A DNA stretch of 22,306 nucleotides from Planctomycetota bacterium (lineage in GTDB: Bacteria; Planctomycetota; Planctomycetia; Pirellulales; Pirellulaceae), in the NCBI GenBank assembly GCA_029259935.1, contig JAJDEH010000303.1, forward strand, positions 1 through 22,306, given 5' to 3'. The notes beneath the pieces were generated by a model. That model made no database searches. It was not told where the DNA came from and saw only the letters and a list, made by a program, of their open reading frames with translations. The position numbers and the translations under genes are program-made. Numbering within the stretch: the stretch's first letter is position 1; the number at the start of each line of letters is the position of its first letter. Below, piece after piece: positions 14,740-22,306 of this stretch.

Positions 14740-17700
14740 ATGCCAGCATCCGGTGGCGGTTTGAATCCAAGTGATTCTTCTTCCGTGGACAGAACCGAGC
14801 TTGGAATCACCGAGGTTTCGCGTTCCAAGAACGGAACGGACGGGCACCCAACCGACGAAACGTTACTGCGGTTCGCGAGTGGGCTGCTTGACGAAAAGGC
14901 CCTCCCACTGTTGGAGCAACACATCCTCGATTGCGAGCGGTGTGCCGAGCGGATTGAAGAACTGGGCCCCGTGAACGACGCCTTTGTCAAGGGCCTCAGA
15001 AATGCGAATACGTCCTCCATCGTTCCAGATCTGGACCTAAAGCCCTTTGCCGAGGTCGCGCCCTCTATCGCCGAGCCATCGATTGGTTCCGCGCTCGGCG
15101 AATATGTGGTAAAGCATCGCCTGGGCGAAGGCGGAATGGGCGTCGTTTACGAGGCGGAACATGCCACGATGCAGCGCCGGGTCGCGTTGAAGGTGCTCTC
15201 GGCCAGGACCTCGAGCGACGAGTCTCACATTCAACGCTTTCATCGTGAAGCGCGATCGGCGGGACGCCTGCATCACACGAACATCGTGCCGGTATTCGAG
15301 GTGGGAACCGATCACGGTTTTCACTACTACGCCATGCAACTGATCGACGGAGAAAGCCTGGACTTGGTCCTGAATCATCTCCGCCGCTTGCAGCCGTCGG
15401 CGGTCACCACGCCCGACGTGCGTTTGTCGGACACTCCCCGCGCCGACGTCGATCAAGACCAGCTACGTCAGTCAGTAGGCTGGAAACTGTACAGCGGCAA
15501 GTACGACAAGACTGAGCGGCTGGAGGAAGAATTGTGGAACGACAAGCCGCCAGCAACCGCAGCGCCAGCGGAACCGTCGGCCGCGGTTCGACTTCATTCG
15601 GGACCTCGCGACGAGCCTCGCTTGGAAACAGCGACGCTAGAAATCGCGCCCTTGGAAACTGCGTCCCTAGAATTGAAGTCGAAATCGGCTGACGGTTCGG
15701 CGTCCGGCTCGTCGCATCCCATGTCCGGTTCCGGTTCAACTAGCTCGCGCGTACGCAACAACTATTATTATCGCGTGGCCCGCATCGGGCTGCAGGTTGC
15801 CGATGCCCTGGCCTATGCCCATTTGCACGGAATCTTGCACCGCGATATCAAGCCGGCCAACATCCTGCTCGACAAGGAAGGAATCGCCTGGGTCACCGAT
15901 TTCGGCTTGGCGAAGAGCGAAGACGAAGACCTGACGAAGCCGGGTGACATCGTCGGGACGTTTCGCTATATGGCTCCGGAACAGTTTGAAGGAAAGGCCA
16001 CCGTCCGAACCGATGTCTATGGATTGGGGCTGACGATTTATGAACTGTGCACGTTGCGCACGGCGTATACCCAGTCGGATCGCGGCCGGCTGATCAACGA
16101 TATTATCCACGAAGATCCACCCGGCCCGCGGAGCATCGAGCGACGCATTCCGAAGGACCTGGAAACGATCATTCTAAAGTCGATCGACAAACAGCCGCGG
16201 CATCGCTATCAAACGGCCCGGCAATTGGCCAACGACTTGCAGTTGTTTTTGGAAGATCGGCCGATTCGTGCTCGGCGCGTTTCGCCCGCCGAACGCACTT
16301 GGCGTTGGTGCCGTCGCAATCCGCATCAAGCGCTACTCGCGGGATGCGTGGCCATGCTGCTGTGCGCGATGGTGATTGGCAGTTTGCTGTACTCGTTAAA
16401 AGCCGGCCGCGATGCCCGGGCGCTCAAGGTCGAGAACAAGCGGGCGCTGGGTGCCGAAGCCGACGCGCGGACAGCCGAGGCCGACGCCCGAATCGCCGAG
16501 GAAGAGGCCCGCGGGAGCGAGCTGCTGGCGAATCGTCGGCTATATCAACAACTGCGCACTCAAATCCAACTTGCCCCCACGGTCCGCCGGCCGGGACAAA
16601 AATTTGACGCCGGCGGCGCGCTGCGCCAAGCCGTGAAGCTGCTGCCCAAATTGAATCTGAGCGATGCGGAAAAGCAAGAACACAAAGCGAAACTGAGAGA
16701 CGACGCGATCACGGCGCTGGCTCGGTTTGACGTTCAGGAAAGCCCGTTGCGGCGGATTCAACCGCCCTGGACCGAATCGCTGGTGTTTAACGGTTCGCAC
16801 GAAACGTATGCGCAAAGCGATCTGGACGGGAACATCTCAATTCGCCGCTTCGAGGACGACCAGCAAATCGCGCTGCTTCCAGGGCCCGGCCTGCGTGCCT
16901 GGGTCATTCGCTTCAGCCCGGACGACCGTTTTCTGGCCGTAAAATACTACAAGTCCAAACCCAACACCCTCGTCGTGTGGGATCTCGCCGATCGCCGCAA
17001 AATATTGGAAGTCAACGAACCGTTATCTTATTCACAGACGCCCTTCACCGACCAAGGCCGGCAAATCGCGGTCGGCCTGGCCAAGGGGGAGATTCGTTTC
17101 TACAACTTGCCGGACGGCACACTGGACCGGCAACTGCCCATCGCCGGTGAGCCGAGCCTCCTTTGTTACTCACCTTCGACGGACCAACTAGCCGTCGTTG
17201 ACCGGGGCAGCAAGAAGTTAATCGTCTTCCATCTCAAGGACGCAACATCGAAGGAAACGGAAGTCGACGGTCGCGTCGAAGTCCTAGCATGGAGCAGCGA
17301 TGGTCTGCTGGCGGGCGGGCGCGACGACGGAAGCCTTATCATTTGGAGGTCGGTCGACAGCTTGGCCGACCCAACCATTGTTCCCGCCCATCGCCTGCCG
17401 ATCTGGAAGTTGACGTTCCTGCCGGGAACGCACATCCTCGCCACGAGTTCCAACGAAGGACTGGTTCGAATCGCCAACATCGACAGCGGACAGGAGTTGC
17501 TCCGCATTGAAGGGACGTTGTTACTACAATCGGAATTCATGGAGGGCGGCCGTAAAATCGGCTTTTCGACCGAAGAAAGAGAGTTTGGCGTCTGGCAGTT
17601 GCCCGAACTGGTGCCCTGGCAGGTTCTGAGTACGGACGATTCGTTCCAGCCGCGTTGGGATGTGGACTATTGGCCGCGGGACGAAAATCTGATCGTCACG

Positions 17701-18552
17701 GCCACGGATAGCGGCATCGAGTTTTGGGATGCCGCCGCTCCACGGCGTGTTGCCTTGCTCGAAATTGGAGTCACCAAGACAGCCAGATTCAACGGCGATG
17801 GATCGATGCTCATCACCAGCGGCGAAGACGGCGTTCGGTTGTGGCCGGTCGAGTCGATCGACCGCGCCACCCGACAGGTCAAGCTCGGCCCGCCCCAGGT
17901 CGTGGCCGCGGGCAGAGCGAACAAGGCGTCGATGGACGCCAGTGAATCGCGAATTGCAGTGTTCCAAGGCTTTACCAAGGTCAGCGTGGTCGACCGGACT
18001 TCTCCGAAGAAGATCCTTTCGACGTTTCGCCACAAGCAGTTGCAACAGGCGGCTATCAGCCCCGACGGAAAGTGGGTGGTCTCCGCAACCTGGCAAGGCA
18101 CCGGCGTTCGGGTTTGGGACGCAACCAACGGCCAGTTGTTTCGCGACCTGGACCCCGACTCGGGCAGCGCGTCGGTGGCCTTTAGCCCGGACGGCCGTTG
18201 GCTGGCGGTCAGCAATGGCATGGAATACAGCTTGTGGGAAGTCGAGTCGTGGAAGCGCATCAGCCGCACGGCCAAAACGGTCGCCGATGGTGCTCCGGCC
18301 CCAGTCGCCTTCTCGGCGGACGGTCGCCTGCTGGCGGTTCCCTACTCACGGCAGATAGTCCAATTCGTGGACCCTAAGTCGGGCCGGCCCACCGCCCGGC
18401 TTCGCGCGCAAAGATTGGGAAGCATCAATTTAGCATGCCGCTTCAGTCCCAGCGGCAAACATTTCGCGCACGCCAACGACGACGGGGTCCATACTTGGAA
18501 CATCAAGCTGCTGCGCGAGCAACTGAGGGAATTTGGTTTGGATTGGGAATGA
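14740..18552 (+). CDS. Transmembrane Ser/Thr protein kinase with ZAS-type zinc finger and WD40 repeats
   Basis: A 1270-residue receptor-like kinase. About 35-75 is an anti-sigma-type zinc finger (His61, Cys65, Cys68 in QHILDCERC). The kinase domain begins near 122: GEGGMG loop at 129-134, VALK lysine 151, HRDIKPAN with Asp369, DFG at 387, and GTFRYMAPEQFEG after it. A non-kinase insertion of about 125 residues (about 215-340), rich in Ala, Pro, Ser and Glu, splits the domain before LQVADALAYAH. A transmembrane helix lies at about 530-553. A charged EADAR-rich coiled coil follows, then WD40-like blades to the end (VAFSPDGRWLAVS, AAISPDGKWVVSA). The C-terminal sensor is therefore probably outside and the kinase inside. 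ATG 14740 is preferred because GAAAGG lies six bases upstream; GTG 14692 or ATG 14695 would add up to 16 residues. Targets are unknown. Confidence 0.9.
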   Translation: MPASGGGLNPSDSSSVDRTELGITEVSRSKNGTDGHPTDETLLRFASGLLDEKALPLLEQHILDCERCAERIEELGPVNDAFVKGLRNANTSSIVPDLDLKPFAEVAPSIAEPSIGSALGEYVVKHRLGEGGMGVVYEAEHATMQRRVALKVLSARTSSDESHIQRFHREARSAGRLHHTNIVPVFEVGTDHGFHYYAMQLIDGESLDLVLNHLRRLQPSAVTTPDVRLSDTPRADVDQDQLRQSVGWKLYSGKYDKTERLEEELWNDKPPATAAPAEPSAAVRLHSGPRDEPRLETATLEIAPLETASLELKSKSADGSASGSSHPMSGSGSTSSRVRNNYYYRVARIGLQVADALAYAHLHGILHRDIKPANILLDKEGIAWVTDFGLAKSEDEDLTKPGDIVGTFRYMAPEQFEGKATVRTDVYGLGLTIYELCTLRTAYTQSDRGRLINDIIHEDPPGPRSIERRIPKDLETIILKSIDKQPRHRYQTARQLANDLQLFLEDRPIRARRVSPAERTWRWCRRNPHQALLAGCVAMLLCAMVIGSLLYSLKAGRDARALKVENKRALGAEADARTAEADARIAEEEARGSELLANRRLYQQLRTQIQLAPTVRRPGQKFDAGGALRQAVKLLPKLNLSDAEKQEHKAKLRDDAITALARFDVQESPLRRIQPPWTESLVFNGSHETYAQSDLDGNISIRRFEDDQQIALLPGPGLRAWVIRFSPDDRFLAVKYYKSKPNTLVVWDLADRRKILEVNEPLSYSQTPFTDQGRQIAVGLAKGEIRFYNLPDGTLDRQLPIAGEPSLLCYSPSTDQLAVVDRGSKKLIVFHLKDATSKETEVDGRVEVLAWSSDGLLAGGRDDGSLIIWRSVDSLADPTIVPAHRLPIWKLTFLPGTHILATSSNEGLVRIANIDSGQELLRIEGTLLLQSEFMEGGRKIGFSTEEREFGVWQLPELVPWQVLSTDDSFQPRWDVDYWPRDENLIVTATDSGIEFWDAAAPRRVALLEIGVTKTARFNGDGSMLITSGEDGVRLWPVESIDRATRQVKLGPPQVVAAGRANKASMDASESRIAVFQGFTKVSVVDRTSPKKILSTFRHKQLQQAAISPDGKWVVSATWQGTGVRVWDATNGQLFRDLDPDSGSASVAFSPDGRWLAVSNGMEYSLWEVESWKRISRTAKTVADGAPAPVAFSADGRLLAVPYSRQIVQFVDPKSGRPTARLRAQRLGSINLACRFSPSGKHFAHANDDGVHTWNIKLLREQLREFGLDWE

Positions 18553-18568
18553 GGTGTCTGCCTGTAGG

Positions 18569-18814
18569 TCACTTTCGGCGGAAACCGAGTTCCTTGCGTT
18601 GCTGCGCGTCGGGTTCCTCCAACGGCAATCCCCCATCCGTTTCCATGCTGTCGATCCCTCGCTGAATGGCCTGGTGTGTTTGGGCTTGGCAGGTCTGATT
18701 GAAGACCGTGCTGTCAACGATTACATACAGCCGTCCAGTCGCTGGATCCACCGCTTCCAACTGCTCGCCACCGTTGAGCGCATCTGATAGTTCTTTGCTG
18801 AGTTTGACAGTCAT
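18569..18814 (-). CDS. Small antitoxin-like protein
   Basis: The 81-residue product starts MTVKLSKELSDALNGGEQ and continues LEAVDPATGRLYVIVDSTVF. The C-terminal segment (about 50-81) is IQRGIDSMETDGGLPLEEPD followed by QQRKELGFRRK. The first half resembles short planctomycete proteins with a 'VDP.T...YV.V' strand. The second half resembles C-termini of type II antitoxins, where a 'G..DME.G...PLEE' helix precedes a LG-x-R/P-K end. No toxin gene adjoins it: downstream it meets the end of the kinase gene, and upstream the next gene is a J-like protein. ATG 18814 is chosen; an in-frame start at 18862 adds 16 residues without similarity. It may be an orphan antitoxin or a regulatory protein of other kind. 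Confidence 0.55.
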   Translation of the reverse strand: MTVKLSKELSDALNGGEQLEAVDPATGRLYVIVDSTVFNQTCQAQTHQAIQRGIDSMETDGGLPLEEPDAQQRKELGFRRK

Positions 18815-18901
18815 GCTTTTCAGTTTGCCAAAGGGCGGCAACGCAGGCCACGTGAAATGCACTCGTGCCGCGCCCCGTAGCTCGCTCTCGGTGGAAATGA
18901 C

Positions 18902-19588
18902 CTACTTCGCGTCCGGGTCGGCCGGCGCGCCAAACAACGGTTCAATGCCCAGCATGCGAAAAATGTCGTTGCCGGGCCTGATGAATGACAACAAAACGTA
19001 GGCCAACACAAGGCCCACGATGCCACCACCAACAATTTTCGCAATCTCAATCAACGGATTCTTGCTCCGCGGTCTGCGGCTCGACGGCGCGCTCGCCGCG
19101 CTGGGCAGTGAGATGAACGCTTTTTCGGGCTGCATGGTCGACGCCAACTCGGGTGACTCCGCAAGGGATATGCCGCCGGCGGAGTTTTGCTCTTCGTCGC
19201 TTGCTGGAAGCCGGCCGCCCAACTGAAACGTGACGGTCTGCTTCAACATCATTTGCTCGCGAAGCTGCGCGTCATACTCGGCCTTCAACTCGGCGGATAG
19301 CAAACATGTTTCGACCTGATCCAACTCGCCAAGAATCGATTGAGCGTCGACGGCGCCTTCGCCATTGAGATACCCACGCACCTGGTTCCGCCTTCGTTCG
19401 ATCGCCTCGGAAATGGTATCCGTGGCGGATTCGAAGACTTCGATACCAAGCAACCGATAGGCATTCGTGGGTAATTCCGAGGGCAGGATCCCAAACCAGC
19501 GGTGATAGAGTTCGATAGATTCCAATTCGGGCTCACAGCAAAAACAAGGTACGCAAGGACTAAATTTGATTATGCGGTGCCGCGCCAC
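18902..19588 (-). CDS. Membrane-anchored J-like domain protein lacking HPD
   Basis: A 228-residue protein. Residues about 25-115 (YHRWFGILPSELPTNAYRLL, then GIEVFES..., ETCLLSAELKAEYDAQL) follow the planctomycete pattern 'YH.WLGIPP..QP.N.YRLLGI..FE', which resembles a J-domain in helices I, II and IV. The HPD tripeptide needed to stimulate DnaK is absent: RNQVRGYLNGEG stands in its place. A disordered Ser/Pro/Arg segment follows (about 130-178), then a transmembrane helix at about 183-205. It may therefore present the J-like fold in the cytoplasm without Hsp70 activity. The start is uncertain: GTG 19588 gives an odd Cys-rich lead (CVPCFCCEPE), and TTG 19522 begins right at the conserved region. 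No strong Shine-Dalgarno supports either. Similar domains occur fused to planctomycete kinases. Confidence 0.72.
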   Translation of the reverse strand: MARHRIIKFSPCVPCFCCEPELESIELYHRWFGILPSELPTNAYRLLGIEVFESATDTISEAIERRRNQVRGYLNGEGAVDAQSILGELDQVETCLLSAELKAEYDAQLREQMMLKQTVTFQLGGRLPASDEEQNSAGGISLAESPELASTMQPEKAFISLPSAASAPSSRRPRSKNPLIEIAKIVGGGIVGLVLAYVLLSFIRPGNDIFRMLGIEPLFGAPADPDAK

Positions 19589-19620
19589 AATTCACAACGG
19601 CGTTAATTCACAACGGCGTT
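19589..19620. repeat. Two perfect tandem copies of a 16-bp unit
   Basis: AATTCACAACGGCGTT is repeated exactly (19589-19604, 19605-19620), directly upstream of the J-like gene and 36 bp after the stop of the minus-strand gene at 19656. Any leader of the J-like gene would contain both copies. Confidence 0.9.
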
Positions 19621-19655
19621 GGATCGTACTGGCAAAGTCTTGTGGATTACCGAAG

Positions 19656-21071
19656 TCACGATTCCACGACGGCTACCGGCCAGGGGCAGATACGAGCCAG
19701 TCGCGTCGCTTCTTCCCCGGTCTTGACGAACACAAACGCATCGTCGCACCGCAGCGGCGTCAGGTCGATATCGCCGATCACGCGCCACTCCTGTTCCACC
19801 GACCAATCGATTTTTTGGCCGGCTTGGGTCGTCGACTCGGTCACTTGGAAGAATGGCTTTTTTGCGATATCGAGCTGGTTCCATGATTCGTCATCACCAT
19901 ACGTGACGGCTTGGGCCCCACTTCTTTCCAGCAAAGGGCGTCGAATGCAAATTCCATACGGCTCAAAGTCCCAGCGGACGCGATGCGGGCGGAAGGTCCG
20001 CAGATTCGGCAATTCAACAAGCGGAACCGCCGTCAAGCTGACGACCGCCGTTCCACCTCGAATGGCCCGCGACGACGCAACCAGTTTGCGTTGCTGGATG
20101 ATTCTCGTGAGCGCCGATAGCGGCGAGTGATCGGCCGATTCTCGATCGAGAATGACATCGTCCAAGAACTCGTCCTCAATTTGATCGGGCCAGGCTCCGG
20201 CTCGGCGACGCGTGCAGTGGGTCAGAAACTGCCAGTTCGCCGAATCGGGCACGGGAATCACGGGTGCCGCCGGCGGACCATCCTCTAGTTCGTATTCGAC
20301 GGTTCCACGCCGACCGTCCGTTGGCAAACCAAGCACGTGCCAACCCAAGGCTCCTTGGTCCATGAGCTGCGCGGCGAGCGGCTGGCGGACCAAGTCTGGC
20401 CCCAAGGCCACGAACGTGTTGCCAGGCGGCAACGACGGGTCCGCCAAGCGCGCTTCGATCAACCTTTGAAGATTGCCGCCGCGCCGAATGGACAAAGCGA
20501 TGATTTTTTCGCCAGCGACCACCACCGCCCGATCGGCAAGTGGCACCTGATCAAGTACCGCAATCGCTTGCGAATCGGGCGACAACGCTGGCGAAATATA
20601 CACGCTCCGGACGTTCTGTCGCTCATTTGGTTTGACACTTCGTAGCGCCTTCAGCCATTCAGATAGGCGCTGAGCTGGATGGGGCAAACAGATCCGCAGC
20701 AGTCGCAGGCCGAACAGTTCCGCGCAGCGCTCGACAAACGGCCCCGCGGCCGTCTCCTTACAAGCAACCAGCCACTCGTCGTCGCCAAGTTTCGCGCAAG
20801 CCGCGCGCAGCACGGCGAACCAAGTACTCTTATCATCCAGTCGCTTGCCCAGCCGCGAGGTAACCAGGCTCACGGTCCGCCCAGGCACCGTTCCCTGGGG
20901 CCACCAAAACAGGCGGTTGCCAAGCCACGAATTTCGCGGGCTATTCCGGAACTCAAGACTGAGCGCGGCACCCGCCCGGCATTGCGATCGAAACCAATCC
21001 GCCGCCAGGCTCGCTGCCTCTTCAGCGAGTCCGTTTTCAACGAGGATCTCATTTACCCACGGTCCGGTCAT
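19656..21071 (-). CDS. Two-part protein: possible SLOG-like N-terminus and AbiGi/DUF2971-like C-terminus
   Basis: I do not recognise a named full-length family. The 471-residue protein has no signal peptide or membrane helix. The N-terminal half (about 45-250) looks like a Rossmann-type nucleotide-binding domain: GRTVSLVTSRLGKRLD near 65, LVACKETAAGPFVERCAELFG near 101, ADRAVVVAGEKIIALSIRRGGN near 179 and NTFVALGPDLV near 218. That order recalls SLOG/DprA-like domains. The C-terminal half (about 280-460) contains FLTHCTRRRAG, ALTRIIQQRKLVAS, VVSLTAVPLVEL, RWDFEPYGICIRR, GAQAVTYGDDESW, and EQEWRV. This resembles AbiGi/DUF2971-type proteins, where 'YGI', 'PV.Y' and 'EWR' motifs recur and an ADP-ribosyltransferase-like fold has been suggested for relatives. 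Both assignments are inference. ATG 21071 has GGTGGG about eight bases upstream. It stands alone, with an insertion sequence on its upstream side. Confidence 0.6.
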   Translation of the reverse strand: MTGPWVNEILVENGLAEEAASLAADWFRSQCRAGAALSLEFRNSPRNSWLGNRLFWWPQGTVPGRTVSLVTSRLGKRLDDKSTWFAVLRAACAKLGDDEWLVACKETAAGPFVERCAELFGLRLLRICLPHPAQRLSEWLKALRSVKPNERQNVRSVYISPALSPDSQAIAVLDQVPLADRAVVVAGEKIIALSIRRGGNLQRLIEARLADPSLPPGNTFVALGPDLVRQPLAAQLMDQGALGWHVLGLPTDGRRGTVEYELEDGPPAAPVIPVPDSANWQFLTHCTRRRAGAWPDQIEDEFLDDVILDRESADHSPLSALTRIIQQRKLVASSRAIRGGTAVVSLTAVPLVELPNLRTFRPHRVRWDFEPYGICIRRPLLERSGAQAVTYGDDESWNQLDIAKKPFFQVTESTTQAGQKIDWSVEQEWRVIGDIDLTPLRCDDAFVFVKTGEEATRLARICPWPVAVVES

Positions 21072-21250
21072 TACAAACGCCCACCTCGTCGGCGACAGGA
21101 ATCATCGGCGCAGTGCATGCCGCGGTTCATGCCACCGCCCGGCTCACACCGCGCTCTCCATCGCATATGACCGTACTAAAAGAACTGCACTTTAGGGCAT
21201 CTCCCGCCAAGTCCTAGCACCGTGGCGCCGATTGATCTAGGTGAAAACGC

Positions 21251-21303
21251 GGCTCTCCGTGATGTTGTGAGTTTGTCACAACCAACACTCCATCAGGAGA
21301 GCC
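21251..21303 (+). promoter_or_regulatory. Hairpin sequestering the transposase ribosome binding site
   Basis: GGCTCTCC-g-TGATG (21251-21264) pairs with CATCA-GGAGAGCC (21291-21303): 13 bp with one bulged base. An inner stem, TTGTGA with TCACAA (21265-21270 and 21276-21281), nests within. The 3' arm contains the AGGAGA Shine-Dalgarno seven bases before the ATG at 21308. Such foldback structures limit transposase translation from read-through transcripts in IS10 and IS50. Confidence 0.65.
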
Positions 21304-21307
21304 ACGG

Positions 21308-22306
21308 ATGGGCAAGCGTAGATCCAATCGACCCCGGCCGCAACACGGAAAGCAAAAGAATTCTCAACACGATAAACGCAAACGACTGCAACGCTCCAAC
21401 CCCCAACGCAAGAAGACGACACGAGCCAAAGTTCCCCTCGGCGAGCCCCTGCACGACGTCGTCGCTCGGCTACAAGCCTGCTTGGACCGGCGGATCGCTT
21501 TTCGCTTGGCCATCATCATGGCCGGGATGTGCCTCGCCGACGACCGCCGCACCGCCAGTGCTTGGTTCGTCGCCGCCGGAGTGCAAGACGATTGGGACCG
21601 CTTCTACGATTGCCTGATCAGCGTCGGACGCACATCCGGGAAACTGGCGGCCGTCGTGCTGGGACGGGTCGCGCACCAACTGGCCCCCGGTCTCCACGAC
21701 CACATCACCGTGGGCATGGATGACTCTCCCACTGCGCGTTACGGGAAGCACGTGGAAGGTGCCGGCGTCCATCACCATCCTACTCCCGGACCCGCCGACG
21801 GCGATTGGTTGTATGGGCACAATTGGGTCACCCTGGCGTGGCTGGCCACGCATCCGGCCTGGGGCATCATCGCCTTGCCGCTGCGGTCGATGCTTTACGT
21901 TCGCAAAGTGGATGTGCCCAAGCTGGCGGAAAAATATGACTGGGAGTTTCGCACCAAACATCAACTGGGCGTGGAGCTCTTGACATGGTTCATGACGGCG
22001 CTGCGGGCTCTGGGTGTGAAAGCGAAAGTTTGGTTGGCGGTCGACGGAGCGTACGCCGCGCGGCCGTTTCTACTACCGGTATTGGCGTTGGGGATCGTCG
22101 TGGTCAGCCGCTTGCGCAAGGACGCCTGTCTATTTGATTTGCCTGCCGAGGGTTCCCACGGCAACCGCATCTATGGCAAGCACCGCATCAGCCTCGCCAA
22201 GCGCGCCGGGCACCGCCAAGGTTGGAGCACGATCTGCTACCCATGCCGTGGCGTCGAGGTGACGCGACAGGTTAAGACGTTCGTGGCAATCTCGCGGTTG
22301 ACCAGC
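21308..22306 (+). CDS. Transposase, DDE superfamily (IS701/DDE_5-like), 3' end outside window
   Basis: The frame is open from ATG 21308 to the last base (333 codons, no stop), so the C-terminus is cut by the window edge. AGGAGA lies seven bases upstream of the ATG. The N-terminus is very basic (KRRSNRPRPQHGK and similar to about residue 41), consistent with DNA binding. RIAFRLAIIMAGMCLADDRRT and WDRFYDCLISVGR follow. The first catalytic aspartate is in TVGMDDSPTARYGKHVEGAG (Asp138 or Asp139), followed by HHHP and WLYGHNWVTLAWL. The second is likely Asp246 in VWLAVDGAYAARP. The third acidic residue is not assigned and may lie beyond the window. This matches DDE_5-type (PF13546) transposases of IS701-like elements from motif memory. 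It shows no frameshift, so the element may be recent and active. Confidence 0.85.
   Translation, partial: MGKRRSNRPRPQHGKQKNSQHDKRKRLQRSNPQRKKTTRAKVPLGEPLHDVVARLQACLDRRIAFRLAIIMAGMCLADDRRTASAWFVAAGVQDDWDRFYDCLISVGRTSGKLAAVVLGRVAHQLAPGLHDHITVGMDDSPTARYGKHVEGAGVHHHPTPGPADGDWLYGHNWVTLAWLATHPAWGIIALPLRSMLYVRKVDVPKLAEKYDWEFRTKHQLGVELLTWFMTALRALGVKAKVWLAVDGAYAARPFLLPVLALGIVVVSRLRKDACLFDLPAEGSHGNRIYGKHRISLAKRAGHRQGWSTICYPCRGVEVTRQVKTFVAISRLTS

Larger units (their letters stand above)
21251..22306 (+). mobile_element. 5' portion of an insertion sequence (IS701/DDE_5-like), cut by window end
   Basis: The transposase and its leader hairpin mark the element. Its left end lies somewhere between the start of the 471-residue gene (21072) and 21250; I cannot define the terminal inverted repeat because the right end lies outside the window. 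The start coordinate given here is therefore a minimum extent. Confidence 0.7.

Noticed and set aside
16047..16607. Plus-strand open frame of 186 codons inside the kinase gene
   Set aside because: It is out of frame with the kinase, whose coiled coil and transmembrane segment account for the region.
17524..18275. Minus-strand open frames opposite the WD40 part of the kinase
   Set aside because: They are shadows of the repetitive WD40 coding sequence, with no independent start signal.
1..22306. tRNA, rRNA, riboswitch or CRISPR loci
   Set aside because: No cloverleaf-like segment, conserved rRNA string or regular repeat-spacer pattern was noticed on either strand; this is a visual reading, not a covariance search.

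Overview
The window looks like chromosomal DNA of a planctomycete, most likely of the Pirellulales type. The evidence is the gene content: a planctomycete cytochrome (CX4CH, DUF1549, DUF1553) paired with a DUF1501 Tat-exported protein, a Minf_1886-family protein, a Pkn-type kinase with WD40 repeats, and a YRLLG-type J-like protein. Intergenic repeats resemble those I recall from this phylum. Most genes are ordinary chromosomal genes; the right edge is a transposase.

Layout. 1-5.1 kb, minus strand: a putative operon of LRR-cytochrome (5036-1713), DUF1501 protein (1636-338) and a broken VOC/glyoxalase gene (269-75). 5.2-7.6 kb, plus strand: a membrane protein with a possible PH-like domain, a zinc-ribbon membrane protein, and mtnA (methionine salvage). 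7.6-12.5 kb, minus strand: a four-helix membrane protein, an RraA-family protein, a large multi-pass membrane protein, and a secreted HtrA-like protease fused to a LamG-like domain, a SirB1-like domain and TPRs. 12.55-12.87 kb: a non-coding stretch with a perfect 27-bp inverted repeat. 12.9-14.4 kb, minus strand: a compact operon of RicT/PSP1-like protein, Minf_1886 protein and a tail-anchored small protein. 14.7-18.55 kb, plus strand: a transmembrane Ser/Thr kinase with an N-terminal zinc finger and C-terminal WD40 propeller. 18.6-21.1 kb, minus strand: a small antitoxin-like protein, a membrane-anchored J-like protein without HPD, and a 471-residue two-part protein that may combine a nucleotide-binding (SLOG-like) half with an AbiGi/DUF2971-like half. 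21.2 kb to the end, plus strand: the 5' part of an IS701/DDE_5-like insertion sequence, whose ribosome binding site sits inside a strong hairpin.

The most interesting items are the 471-residue protein, the protease/SirB1 fusion, the LRR-cytochrome, the IS hairpin over the Shine-Dalgarno, and a set of short perfect tandem duplications (11-16 bp) scattered through the window. No tRNA, rRNA or CRISPR array was seen. All family names come from motif reading without database searches.
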